DNA from: Flectonema sp. DT1601
Lineage: Eukaryota > Euglenozoa > Diplonemea > Diplonemida > Diplonemidae
DNA length: 64,000 bases
Direction: 5' to 3'
NCBI GenBank assembly: GCA_964019425.1
Contig: OZ025858.1
Location: forward strand, 372,001-436,000
Made by a program: the position numbers and the translations under genes
Part shown: positions 11,304-22,600 of the stretch, piece after piece
Numbering within the stretch: position 1 is the stretch's first letter
How the letters are laid out: the number at the start of each line of letters is the position of its first letter
Notes under the pieces: model-generated
The model's database searches: none
Told to the model about the DNA's origin: nothing
The model's input: only the letters and a program-made list of their open reading frames with translations

Positions 11304-12474
11304 TCAGTCATTCCTTTTTTTTGCGAACAAAAAACACCATTTTCTCACCGCCTGAGCAAGGTTACACGATATGTTACTTTTGCTCGATTTTTTATTTTTT
11401 GGAATCGGGGAGGGTGCGATCTGTAAAATTAGGCATAGGGATATACTTTTAAACATGGTAAGTGCTGCTAAAAAGAGATAAACGTCTCTTTGCAAAATTT
11501 CCTTGGTACTATACAATGATAAATATTAATCCCAGACCTGGAATGGAAAGATCGAGAAAATCTGAGTAAAAAACACCCCTAATTTTTTTTTTTTCACTAT
11601 TTTTCCCCCCTTCTCCCGCACTCAAGAGATATGCACCTTTTTACTAACAAATCAACCCTAGTAGCAATTATGTAAGGAAAATGTTGCATCTGTGGTGGTG
11701 ATAATGATCATTAAGTATCAAAGTAGGTCCAAGAGTTGAGTTTACCAGGTGAGATTTGGACTGTTAGCTTTTGGCTAAGGCCCTCCCTGAAGAGCAAGAA
11801 CAAAAAAACTACTCACACCTGAAGAAAACATACACAAAGAACACACTGTAAGCTGTGTGTGTATTTTGTGTTTGTCACAACAGGAGAGAAAAGAAAGAAT
11901 GTCAAGGTTGGTCACCTTGCCTATCAACGCACAACATTGGTGGTCTCTACTAGACCCTGAGTGATCCCACTGGATCTCTCATCGTTCATAGTACCCTATG
12001 TGAAGTTATAAAATCAAAGGTAAACTATGAACTACAAATGACTTAGCCTGTTATTATAATGCCACAGGCAGGCCCTGCATTCAGCAACTATCCAGCAGTG
12101 CTAGGATGTCCTGATCTTCTTCTAAAAAAAAAGAAAGAAAAACAAAACTGTAGCTGGGATCACTCAGGATCAACAGACTACCAATGCTACCTGTTGTACT
12201 TGCTCACTATGGGGGGTGATGCCAAACACCCAGAAGTACTAAACTGCTTTCCTTCTTGCTGCCCAGGGGTTTCTGACCAGAACTAATAGAAAATAAAAAC
12301 TTCCTTTTTTTAAATAATAAATAAAAAAAAAAAAAAAAAAAAAAAAAAGAGCATCTCCCTGCTATCCTCATATCCCCACAATAATATGATACCTTTTCAT
12401 TTTCTCTTTCCTTTTCTGGTCTTTTTTTTTTTTTTTTATTTTTTTCATGTTTGATTATTTCCTCTTCATATTTT

Positions 12475-12508
<34 letters not shown>

Positions 12509-14201
12509 TGCCTCTCTCTTAATTCTGTTCGTTTCTTTGAAACGAAAATTCATTTGAATATTATTCCTTGGTCAGCAACAGTCATTGTCGCCCTCTGGGC
12601 CTGTTAAAAAAAGAAAAAAATAAAAAGAAAGTTTACATCGGGAATAGGGCAGGAGCCAAAAGCTCCCAGTCCGTTACTTCCCACTCTATCGAATTCAGAT
12701 GGGAAACAATAAAAAGTAAAATGAATATAACTGAAGTTAAACAAGAATGTTGGTCCTAGACAAGACCTTAAACTGACTAACCGGTCTTAATTTTAACTAA
12801 GTGTTAACCTAGTTTCCTAGTTTCTAATATGAAATCTTTTTTCTTTTTTTTTCTTTTTGAACAAAATGTAATTATTAATGTAAAGAAATGAAGAAACAGA
12901 CCAGAACAGATAGAGAATAAAAAAGAAAAGATAATTGCAAGAGTTATTGTAGTCAAAGATTACAAATAAAAAAAAAATGCAAGTATCAACACATGATCGA
13001 GATACACCAGCAGCTAACAAACAACATAAAATTGAAGATCAGTTGCCAGAGTATTTCAACCATGGTAGAATACTCGCCCCTCTGGCAGGGATTATCCCAG
13101 ACTTGTCCTTTAATTTAGTTGGGCACCATGGCTTACAACCCTTCCAGAGGGAAGCACCATTATGACTTCTATTTTTTTTCTTCAAGAAAATCATAAGGTG
13201 GTAACAAAGAAAAATGCTAAGAGGAACCCCTTATTAACACCTAAGACATCTAAACTGCAGCCCAGCTTATGCCCAATGCACTAACAGGTCATTCCCTCAC
13301 ACTCAGATCAAAAAATCAAAGTTCAGAGTGCATCTTAGCATGAATGAGAGAATTTCCTCCCGCTTTTTTTGAACAAAAGGGATAGGAGAAGGGATAGAAA
13401 ACGAACATAAAACAATAAGATTCTAAGTGAGAAACACTTAGCAGAAATACTTAGCAGCTTTTAAGGAGCTGAAAAGCAAAAAAAAAATCTAAGTGAGAAA
13501 CACTTAGTAGAAACACTTTGTAGCTAATTGAGCTGAAAATAAAAAATAAAAAAAATTCTAAGTGAGAGATACTTAGCAACTTTTAGAACAAATATTTCAG
13601 TAAATAACCTGTTGAAATGGTAGTTAATGTAACCATTACAGGTTTGATGCCAATACTGACAAAGACTGAGTTGAGTTTACCAGGTGAGATTTGGACTGTT
13701 AGCTTTTGGCTAAGGCCCTCCCTGAAGAGCAAGAACAAAAAAACTACTCACACCTGAAGAAAACATACACAAAGAACACACTGTAAGCTGTGTGTGTATT
13801 TTGTGTTGTCACAACAGGAGAGAAAAGAAAGAATGTCAAGGTTGGTCACCTTAAGACAGGTAGTAACAATCTGCCTCACCGGCACATGCTTAGTACTCTT
13901 TAATATATTTTTGCTCGATTATTTTTTCTCTGGATCCCGCTGGACCAGCAGTATAAAATTAGACCCTTCGATTAATTTTTAGTTTTGGTACTTGTCCACG
14001 GCTGAGCTGATTTAGTAAACCACAAAATCTCTTTTCTCAATTCGGGTGACAAGTATGTGATGCCAACCTCCCGATTTCGGACGGAAATGAACCCAATGAT
14101 GCAGCGCATTAAAATGCCGCTTCGATCGAAAATTTTACAATTTTTTTTTGAAAATCTTTTTCAATGTCCAAAATTTGTTCGCAAAAAAAAGGAATGACTG
14201 A
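11304..14201 (+). mobile_element. TIR-bounded element, copy 3
   Basis: Essentially identical to copy 2, including the R396 insertion (12,301-12,696) and the three CTAAGTG hairpins. Confidence 0.8.
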
Positions 14202-14717
14202 TATATAAAAAAAATAAAAAAAAAAGAATAAACAATGTTATCATTGTTTTTTTATCGTTCGACTTTGTTGACTAATTTCTATTTTCCGTTTTTTTTTTCC
14301 TTTAAAAAATAAATAAAAAGAATTTAAAAAAAAAGAATAAACAATGTTATCATTGTTTTTTTATCGATCGACTATGTCGATCACTTTCTATTTTCCGTCC
14401 TGGTCAAGACGCTAAACTGATTGTTTTTTTTTTCAAAATTAATAAAAAAGAATATAAAAAAAATACAAAAAAAAGAATAAACAATGTTATCATTGTTTTT
14501 TTTTATCGTTCGACTTTGTCGACTAATTTCTATTTTCCGTTTTTTTTCTTTAAAAAATAAATAAAAAGAATTTAAAATAAAAAAAAAGAATAAACAATGT
14601 TATCATTGTTTTCTTATCGATCGACATTGTCGATCACTTTCTATTTTCCGTCCTGGTCAAGACGCTAAACTGATTGTTTTTTTTTTTTCAAAATTAATTA
14701 AAAAAAAAAAATATATA

Positions 14718-15666
14718 TCAGTCATTCCTTTTTTTTGCGAACAAAAAACACCATTTTCTCACCGCCTGAGCAAGGTTACACGATATGTTACTTTTGCTCG
14801 ATTTTTTATTTTTTGGAATCGGGGAGGGTGCGATCTGTAAAATTAGGCATAGGGATATACTTTTAAACATGGTAAGTGCTGCTAAAAAGAGATAAACGTC
14901 TCTTTGCAAAATTTCCTTGGTACTATACAATGATAAATATTAATCCCAGACCTGGAATGGAAAGATCGAGAAAATCTGAGTAAAAAACACCCCTAATTTT
15001 TTTTTTTTCACTATTTTTCCTATACACAAAGAACACACTGTAAGCTGTGTGTGTATTTTGTGTTTGTCACAACAGGAGAGAAAAGAAAGAATGTCAAGGT
15101 TGGTCACCTTGCCTATCAACGCACAACATTGGTGGTCTCTACTAGACCCTGAGTGATCCCACTGGATCTCTCATCGTTCATAGTACCCTATGTGAAGTTA
15201 TAAAATCAAAGGTAAACTATGAACTACAAATGACTTAGCCTGTTATTATAATGCCACAGGCAGGCCCTGCATTCAGCAACTATCCAGCAGTGCTAGGATG
15301 TCCTGATCTTCTTCTAAAAAAAAAGAAAGAAAAACAAAACTGTAGCTGGGATCACTCAGGATCAACAGACTACCAATGCTACCTGTTGTACTTGCTCACT
15401 ATGGGGGGTGATGCCAAACACCCAGAAGTACTAAACTGCTTTCCTTCTTGCTGCCCAGGGGTTTCTGACCAGAACTAATAGAAAATAAAAACTTCCTTTT
15501 TTTAAATAATAAATAAAAAAAAAAAAAAAAAAAAAAAAAAGAGCATCTCCCTGCTATCCTCATATCCCCACAATAATATGATACCTTTTCATTTTCTCTT
15601 TCCTTTTCTGGTCTTTTTTTTTTTTTTTTATTTTTTTCATGTTTGATTATTTCCTCTTCATATTTT

Positions 15667-15700
<34 letters not shown>

Positions 15701-17390
15701 TGCCTCTCTTAATTCTGTTCGTTTCTTTGAAACGAAAATTCATTTGAATATTATTCCTTGGTCAGCAACAGTCATTGTCGCCCTCTGGGCCTGTTAAAAA
15801 AAGAAAAAAATAAAAAGAAAGTTTACATCGGGAATAGGGCAGGAGCCAAAAGCTCCCAGTCCGTTACTTCCCACTCTATCGAATTCAGATGGGAAACAAT
15901 AAAAAGTAAAATGAATATAACTGAAGTTAAACAAGAATGTTGGTCCTAGACAAGACCTTAAACTGACTAACCGGTCTTAATTTTAACTAAGTGTTAACCT
16001 AGTTTCCTAGTTTCTAATATGAAATCTTTTTTCTTTTTTTTTCTTTTTGAACAAAATGTAATTATTAATGTAAAGAAATGAAGAAACAGACCAGAACAGA
16101 TAGAGAATAAAAAAGAAAAGATAATTGCAAGAGTTATTGTAGTCAAAGATTACAAATAAAAAAAAAATGCAAGTATCAACACATGATCGAGATACACCAG
16201 CAGCTAACAAACAACATAAAATTGAAGATCAGTTGCCAGAGTATTTCAACCATGGTAGAATACTCGCCCCTCTGGCAGGGATTATCCCAGACTTGTCCTT
16301 TAATTTAGTTGGGCACCATGGCTTACAACCCTTCCAGAGGGAAGCACCATTATGACTTCTATTTTTTTTCTTCAAGAAAATCATAAGGTGGTAACAAAGA
16401 AAAATGCTAAGAGGAACCCCTTATTAACACCTAAGACATCTAAACTGCAGCCCAGCTTATGCCCAATGCACTAACAGGTCATTCCCTCACACTCAGATCA
16501 AAAAATCAAAGTTCAGAGTGCATCTTAGCATGAATGAGAGAATTTCCTCCCGCTTTTTTTGAACAAAAGGGATAGAGAAGGGATAGAAAACGAACATAAA
16601 ACAATAAGATTCTAAGTGAGAAACACTTAGCAGAAATACTTAGCAGCTTTTAAGGAGCTGAAAAGCAAAAAAAAAATCTAAGTGAGAAACACTTAGTAGA
16701 AACACTTTGTAGCTAATTGAGCTGAAAATAAAAAATAAAAAAAATTCTAAGTGAGAGATACTTAGCAACTTTTAGAACAAATATTTCAGTAAATAACCTG
16801 TTGAAATGGTAGTTAATGTAACCATTACAGGTTTGATGCCAATACTGACAAAGACTGAGTTGAGTTTACCAGGTGAGATTTGGACTGTTAGCTTTTGGCT
16901 AAGGCCCTCCCTGAAGAGCAAGAACAAAAAAACTACTCACACCTGAAGAAAACATACACAAAGAACACACTGTAAGCTGTGTGTGTATTTTGTGTTGTCA
17001 CAACAGGAGAGAAAAGAAAGAATGTCAAGGTTGGTCACCTTAAGACAGGTAGTAACAATCTGCCTCACCGGCACATGCTTAGTACTCTTTAATATATTTT
17101 TGCTCGATTATTTTTTCTCTGGATCCCGCTGGACCAGCAGTATAAAATTAGACCCTTCGATTAATTTTTAGTTTTGGTACTTGTCCACGGCTGAGCTGAT
17201 TTAGTAAACCACAAAATCTCTTTTCTCAATTCGGGTGACAAGTATGTGATGCCAACCTCCCGATTTCGGACGGAAATGAACCCAATGATGCAGCGCATTA
17301 AAATGCCGCTTCGATCGAAAATTTTACAATTTTTTTTTGAAAATCTTTTTCAATGTCCAAAATTTGTTCGCAAAAAAAAGGAATGACTGA
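14718..17390 (+). mobile_element. TIR-bounded element, copy 4, internal deletion
   Basis: Same ends as copies 2 and 3, with an internal deletion of about 222 bp at about 15,020 that joins a CTATTTTTCC stretch to TATACACAAAG. R396 is present at 15,493-15,886. Confidence 0.8.
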
Positions 17391-17395
17391 TATAT

Positions 17396-17762
17396 AAAAA
17401 AAATAAAAAAAAAAGAATAAACAATGTTATCATTGTTTTTTTATCGTTCGACTTTGTTGACTAATTTCTATTTTCCGTTTTTTTTTTCCTTTAAAAAATA
17501 AATAAAAAGAATTTAAAAAAAAAGAATAAACAATGTTATCATTGTTTTTTTATCGATCGACTATGTCGATCACTTTCTATTTTCCGTCCTGGTCAAGACG
17601 CTAAACTGATTGTTTTTTTTTTCAAAATTAATAAAAAAGAATATAAAAAAAATACAAAAAAAAGAATAAACAATGTTATCATTGTTTTTTTTTATCGTTC
17701 GACTTTGTCGACTAATTTCTATTTTCCGTTTTTTTTCTTTAAAAAATAAATAAAAAGAATTT
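17396..17762 (+). repeat. Partial fifth unit (hairpin satellite only)
   Basis: Continues the array after the fourth right TIR and stops within the third or fourth satellite subunit, where sequence shared with 24,648-24,720 begins. Confidence 0.85.
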
Positions 17763-17772
17763 AAAAAAAAAA

Positions 17773-17978
17773 GAAGGGAAAACCTACAGATCCACCCCCA
17801 GGTTTGGAGAAACGTATACTACGGTCACGGCCTTGTGTAGCTTTTTTGACATTTTTCCCAAATCGACAGCCCTCTATTCTGGGCGAGAAAATTTTCAAAT
17901 CCGTGATAGCGCAGTGGTGTTGGTGCCGGACTGAAGCCCTGAAGGTAGGAGGTTCGATTCCCTCGGGGGGATTTTTTT
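17773..17978 (+). ncRNA. Conserved module plus tRNA-Phe-like sequence
   Basis: The first 70 bp (17,773-17,846; includes CCTACAGATCCACCCCCAGG and CGGCCTTGTGTA) recur almost unchanged, in the other orientation, at 24,648-24,720. In both places a tRNA-like sequence follows at the same distance and is followed by T-runs, but the two tRNA-like parts differ. Here it has an A-box-like TGATAGCGCAGTGGTG, a loop that would give GAA (Phe) and a B box GGTTCGATTCC; the acceptor does not pair. In trypanosomatids a tRNA-like gene lies divergently upstream of snRNA and 7SL genes, and this pairing is reminiscent of that. The module matches no snRNA I know. Confidence 0.4.
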
Positions 17979-19045
17979 TTTTTCCCGAAATTTTTTTTTC
18001 TGGGCATCTGTTCATCGCTGTTACTCACTTTTTTTTAAGGCTTGTTAACTTTTAAACACTACCAACGTGCAGCGTAGCAACGCAATGCCCTCGAGGTTTG
18101 TTATTAGCCACAAATCATAGTATGCTGGGGACAGGTGAGTGATGACTGCAACCGACAACATGCAAGTCAGTGATCCAATTTTTTCGTTCAGCTTTTGGGG
18201 CCTGCAAACCCAGCCAAGCGTTCATAGCGACGTTGCTTTTGATCCTTCAATGTCGGCTCTTCCTAACCTAGACAAGCAGAATTGTCACCCACTAACAGGA
18301 CCGTCGTGAGACAGGTTTTACCCTTACTGATGGTAAGTCAATTTTTTTCTTATAAAATATTTACGTCAATCGCAGAGTATACCTACACTAACATTACCTT
18401 TAGTCACTGTATCTCAGAACTAATGTTAAATTATCGTTATGTTATTTATGATACAAAACATTTGTATTTTACGTACAAACTTGAACAGGTAACCCCACAG
18501 CAATACGGGGTAGTCCCGTTTCTAGTCCCTGGTATCTACGGTTCTCCGATCGGAGCCGTGATGCTACGCAACACATCTGCAGTGACTGTGCTTGACTATG
18601 TTAGCCTTTGAAGTAAGTCAGTCAATTATGGAGACTGGATCACTTAGTCACCAGTGGTGGTTACTTTTTGATCGTGTTAGGGTTGCGTCCAAAACGATGG
18701 ATTACTCTCTTATGTTAAAGTTTAACTTAACTTAAGGAAGAATTGCGCGATGACAGAAGGCTTCCAAGAGAGGTCCTAAGTCGAGTGGAAGTTTACACTA
18801 TTGACCTTGAAGAACGACCCGCATGTGAATTTGATGCAGGGTCTTTGTAAGGTTCTGGTGTGAGACTGACTCTGTGCAGACTTTCAAACGATGTTGCCAG
18901 GTTATGAGTCAGCAACCTGCACTAAGCAATGTCTCAGAGTACGACGAGTGTCCGAACGTGATAGAACGAATTAGCAGTACAGATACGTCACGCACGACGT
19001 CAGCGGCGGCGTTCCCGACCGAACGGCCAGTGCAGACACTGGGGG
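17979..19045. other. Intergenic, no gene seen
   Basis: Moderately GC-balanced sequence without a convincing reading frame. The longest (109 codons from 18,282) has no ATG-supported domain and low-complexity composition. No repeat copy was noticed except short AAGTTTAACTTAACTT stretches at 18,715-18,736, like the palindrome at 1,352. Confidence 0.4.
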
Positions 19046-19217
19046 TAATTGTCCTTCCATGCTTTGCACCTGTCGAAATAATAAAACTTAAAAACTACAC
19101 ACGCACCAATAACAAGCGATTACACTAGAACGCGCGATTGCAAGAACACCCTGGTTCAAGGTGGCTCGCTGCGGCGGGGTAACTGAAGTCCGTTTTCGTT
19201 GGACTCAGCTCCACCAC
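19046..19217 (-). repeat. Split direct repeat A, distal copy
   Basis: 172 bp, matching 19,451-19,622. It is separated from the distal B copy by a 25-bp G-rich spacer (19,218-19,242). Confidence 0.9.
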
Positions 19218-19242
19218 GGGGTGGAGGGGTGAGGAGGGTGGG

Positions 19243-19450
19243 CTTCGAAAACGTGAGTGTGAGAGAAAGAAGTGATCGAGCTGTATAAAGAATTTCTTTT
19301 TGAAAAAATAGAAGGCTAAAGAATATATAAAAAATGTCTGTTGTTTTGTTCATTTTTCCAACTTCGGAATCATACACTTTTCTGTCTGATTCCTTTGATT
19401 ATTTCTTTCCGGTGCTAAGCTTGGTGGAAAATTACCTGAATGAATTCTAG
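19243..19450 (-). repeat. Split direct repeat B, distal copy
   Basis: 208 bp, matching 24,306-24,513, and immediately abutting the proximal A copy. Confidence 0.9.
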
Positions 19451-19622
19451 TAATTGTCCTTCCATGCTTTGCACCTGTCGAAATAATAAAACTTAAAAAC
19501 TACACACGCACCAATAACAAGCGATTACACTAGAACGCGCGATTGCAAGAACACCCTGGTTCAAGGTGGCTCGCTGCGGCGGGGTAACTGAAGTCCGTTT
19601 TCGTTGGACTCAGCTCCACCAC
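19451..19622 (-). repeat. Split direct repeat A, proximal copy
   Basis: Matches 19,046-19,217. The end of the RT/RNase H frame runs into it. Confidence 0.9.
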
Positions 19623-22600
19623 CCCTGCGCATGTTGAAAAAGTCCCCCAACGCTTGTTTAACCTTCCCCTTGGTCGAATGAGAAACAGTCTCCCTTGAAG
19701 GAATGTCAGCAGGATTGTACTTCGTACTAACCCATCCAAGGGTGTAGGAACATTTCAAAAGAAAAAGAAAATCAATGGCCTTGACCAAACACTTGTTCAA
19801 AATGAATGACTTAACAGACATCTTTTTCCTAAAAACTCCGCATACCGTGGTATTGTCCACCCATATAGTAAGGTGGTCTGCAGCTTTGATGGCTTTTAAT
19901 GTCTGCCCTAAGGCATCTGCCTCAAGCACATTGATATGACGATCTTCACCTTGAGGCCATGAAGATCCCACAATATCCAATTCACCGCTATTCCAAACAA
20001 TAACACCTCCCCACCCTTTGAGGGAGGCATCAACAAACACCTCTGCAGTCCTACCACTTTTTCTTTCAGGAAGAATCTTCCTAGTGCGCTGAACCGCCTG
20101 AATCCAACTTGAAAGTTCCTTCTTAACCGACAAGGGAATAGTAACATGATCCTGCACCTGTATAGAGCCGTAGTTCAGGCGGTTTGTGATCCTGCGCATG
20201 TACTTCAGGGCGAACCAATACTTTCCAGGTGAGACCCCCACGATGGCACTCGCATGTAGAAGGCGGCCCCCCAGCGATTCAAGCTGTGATGCACTCAAAC
20301 CTGATAGAACACACGTTGAAATCTTCCTCTTAATCTTAGAACCTAAAGAAACGACCTCATCACAGTGAGAGAACGAAACACCCAGAAATTCATAATCCTG
20401 CGACAAGTTCACTGTGTCACTGGGCTTCCATGTTACTCTCGCTTCCTTAGCAAATCCATCCATTCTTCTTGTCGCCGCCTCTACATCTTCCTTCTTACCA
20501 AACAACCTTATGTTGTCAATCCACCAATGAATACCAACATGTTTCTCAGCAAACTCCTCCCTCACAAACATTGGATCACCGGCCACAACTGCTGCAATGG
20601 TGTTCATGATTTCCGGTGCACAAACATGTCCCATTGGCAATCGTGTCAAAGCAAAGGTCCTTCCAGATGAATCGAAAAATGTAAAGAACTTCTGTGACTG
20701 TTCTGGTATTTGGATCTGAAAGAAACCAGTCTTGAAATCCCTGCATGAAGCCACCTCAGAACGAACTGCATCCAAGTAGTATGAGATATGTTTTAGTGGG
20801 ACATTCGGCTCATATCCAAAATCTGTCAGGTTTTCATTTGCTTCTCGCGTCCATAAAATGAAGCGTTGCCTGTTCCCAGTCTCCCTCTCCTCATACACTG
20901 TAAAAGGTATGTTCTCAGACAAAGGGGCCGTGCTAACAGGTACCGCAATCCCACAGTTTACCAATTCTTCTGCGTGTTCAGAGCTGAAACGTGATTTCTT
21001 CCTTCTAACTCGGTTCATTCTCTCCTTTAATACAGGGAACGTTAAAGACAAGACATGCTTGAACCTCTCCAAGATCGCTGGATGCATTCTGTCTTGAACC
21101 ATCTCAAGATCCATAGTTTCAGTTGAGGCAACATGGAGAGGTGAGGCAATCTCCTCAGCAGTAGTGGGAATGCGGGTGCTCTTGGAACGATGTGTGAAAC
21201 CTGCTCCTATCTTTCTAATAACATCTCTCTCTAAAGGAGGGAGGTAACAATCTGTGTCCTCAGTGCCCTTGCCATTGCGACTTGATCCCCTCCATACCTC
21301 AGGGTTACGTCCGAAAGAGGTGATATTGTTTTGTGCTTTGCTAATCTGCTTATGAGCTCTTCTGGGATAGGATGACCCTCTGCCAAGACCTGCATCAAGT
21401 GGCTGATCGCACCTCTCTTTATGGAGTGTGCCGTGTACTGCTTCATGCTGGGGTCCTTTCTGAATTCTTTCACCAGGCTTGATGTGTCCCACGGGTGTAA
21501 ACTTTCGAAGTGGCCCATTCCCTGCAACAACTCGAAGATTCCTTCCGTCAGTGATCCCTGAATCACCGCCCATCGACTTGGCGAGAAAGGGTTCGCCCTC
21601 TTCCCTTTTGGGGTGGTAAACCAATCTATTATGATCTCGTCTTCGGTCACGTGTATAAACTGGCTGCGTGTCAGTGCTGCTACCTCGGCCCATCTGGACG
21701 CAGTCTTCCATGCTACCAGTACTGCCAACCAGGTTCTGCAATCCTTCTGTGCTGCTGCCCACTCGAGCAGGTCGTTTTTGATCATCGGTACAGCCTGCTG
21801 TGTTGGTATTGCTGCCCCTGCTGCCCTTAAAGCTGCAGCTAGGCTCAGCAATTGGCCGTTTGGCATGCCCATTTTTCCCATCACCGCGGACAGCATCTTT
21901 GTATATGTCAGGAGGCCCTGTGGTGACACCCCTGTAGCCATCACAAACAGAACTCCCGAGCTGTGGTCGATTTGCAGATTCCTTTCCTGCCCCCACTTCA
22001 GAAATCTCTTCCAAAGGTTCCTTCTGCCTGATGTGGTCTTCCCTGCCCACATCTCCTGCATTGTCTCTGACAAGCGTTCGGTTGCCTCGATCTCGGTTAT
22101 CTTGTCCTCTGGGTGCCCCCTTCCATTCTGGTCCCCCTTCGACAACATCTGCAGAATGATGTTCCCCACCACATTGTGCTGGTCTAATTGAACTTCGCTC
22201 CCGTACAATGTGGATACTTGTCTTGTTGTTGATGGATCTTCTCGAGGATGAATTGCGTTCCTGTACCGTCCCAGGTCGGACGGAGTTCTCGTTGACATAT
22301 CGACTTTCAATTGATTTGCGTTCCTGCACAGCCCCAGGTTGGACACCGTTCTCCTTGGGGAATCGGCTTGTAATATTTTTGCGTTCCTGTACAGTCCCAG
22401 GTTGGACGGAGTTCCCACTGACAGATCGACTTGTAATTGATTTGCGTTCCTGTACAGTCCCAGGTTGGACGGAGTTCCCACTGACAGATCGACTTGTAAT
22501 TGATTTGCGTTCCTGTACAGTCCCAGGTTGGACGGAGTTCCCACTGACAGATCGACTTGTAATTGATTCGCGTTCCTGTACAGTCCCAGGTCGGACGGAG

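Larger units (their letters stand above)
4399..17762 (+). repeat. Large tandem array, period 3,414 bp
   Basis: Four head-to-tail units plus a partial fifth. A shared landmark (TGACTGATAT at the right TIR) occurs at 7,367, 10,781, 14,195 and 17,384, so units 2 and 3 are exactly 3,414 bp, unit 4 is 3,189 bp (about 222 bp missing near 15,020), and unit 1 lacks the 396-bp insertion. Each unit is a block of about 500 bp of hairpin satellite followed by a TIR-bounded element. Units 2-4 are almost identical to each other, which implies recent amplification after the 396-bp insertion. No long reading frame exists in the unit. Conserved short frames (62-75 codons) have no recognisable product. Confidence 0.95.

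Noticed and set aside
15399-15743. Lys/Phe-rich ORFs in R396 and satellite
   Set aside because: Homopolymer translations only.
18282-18611. 109-codon plus-strand ORF
   Set aside because: No domain, poor composition, and it crosses a GTAAGT-rich low-complexity stretch.
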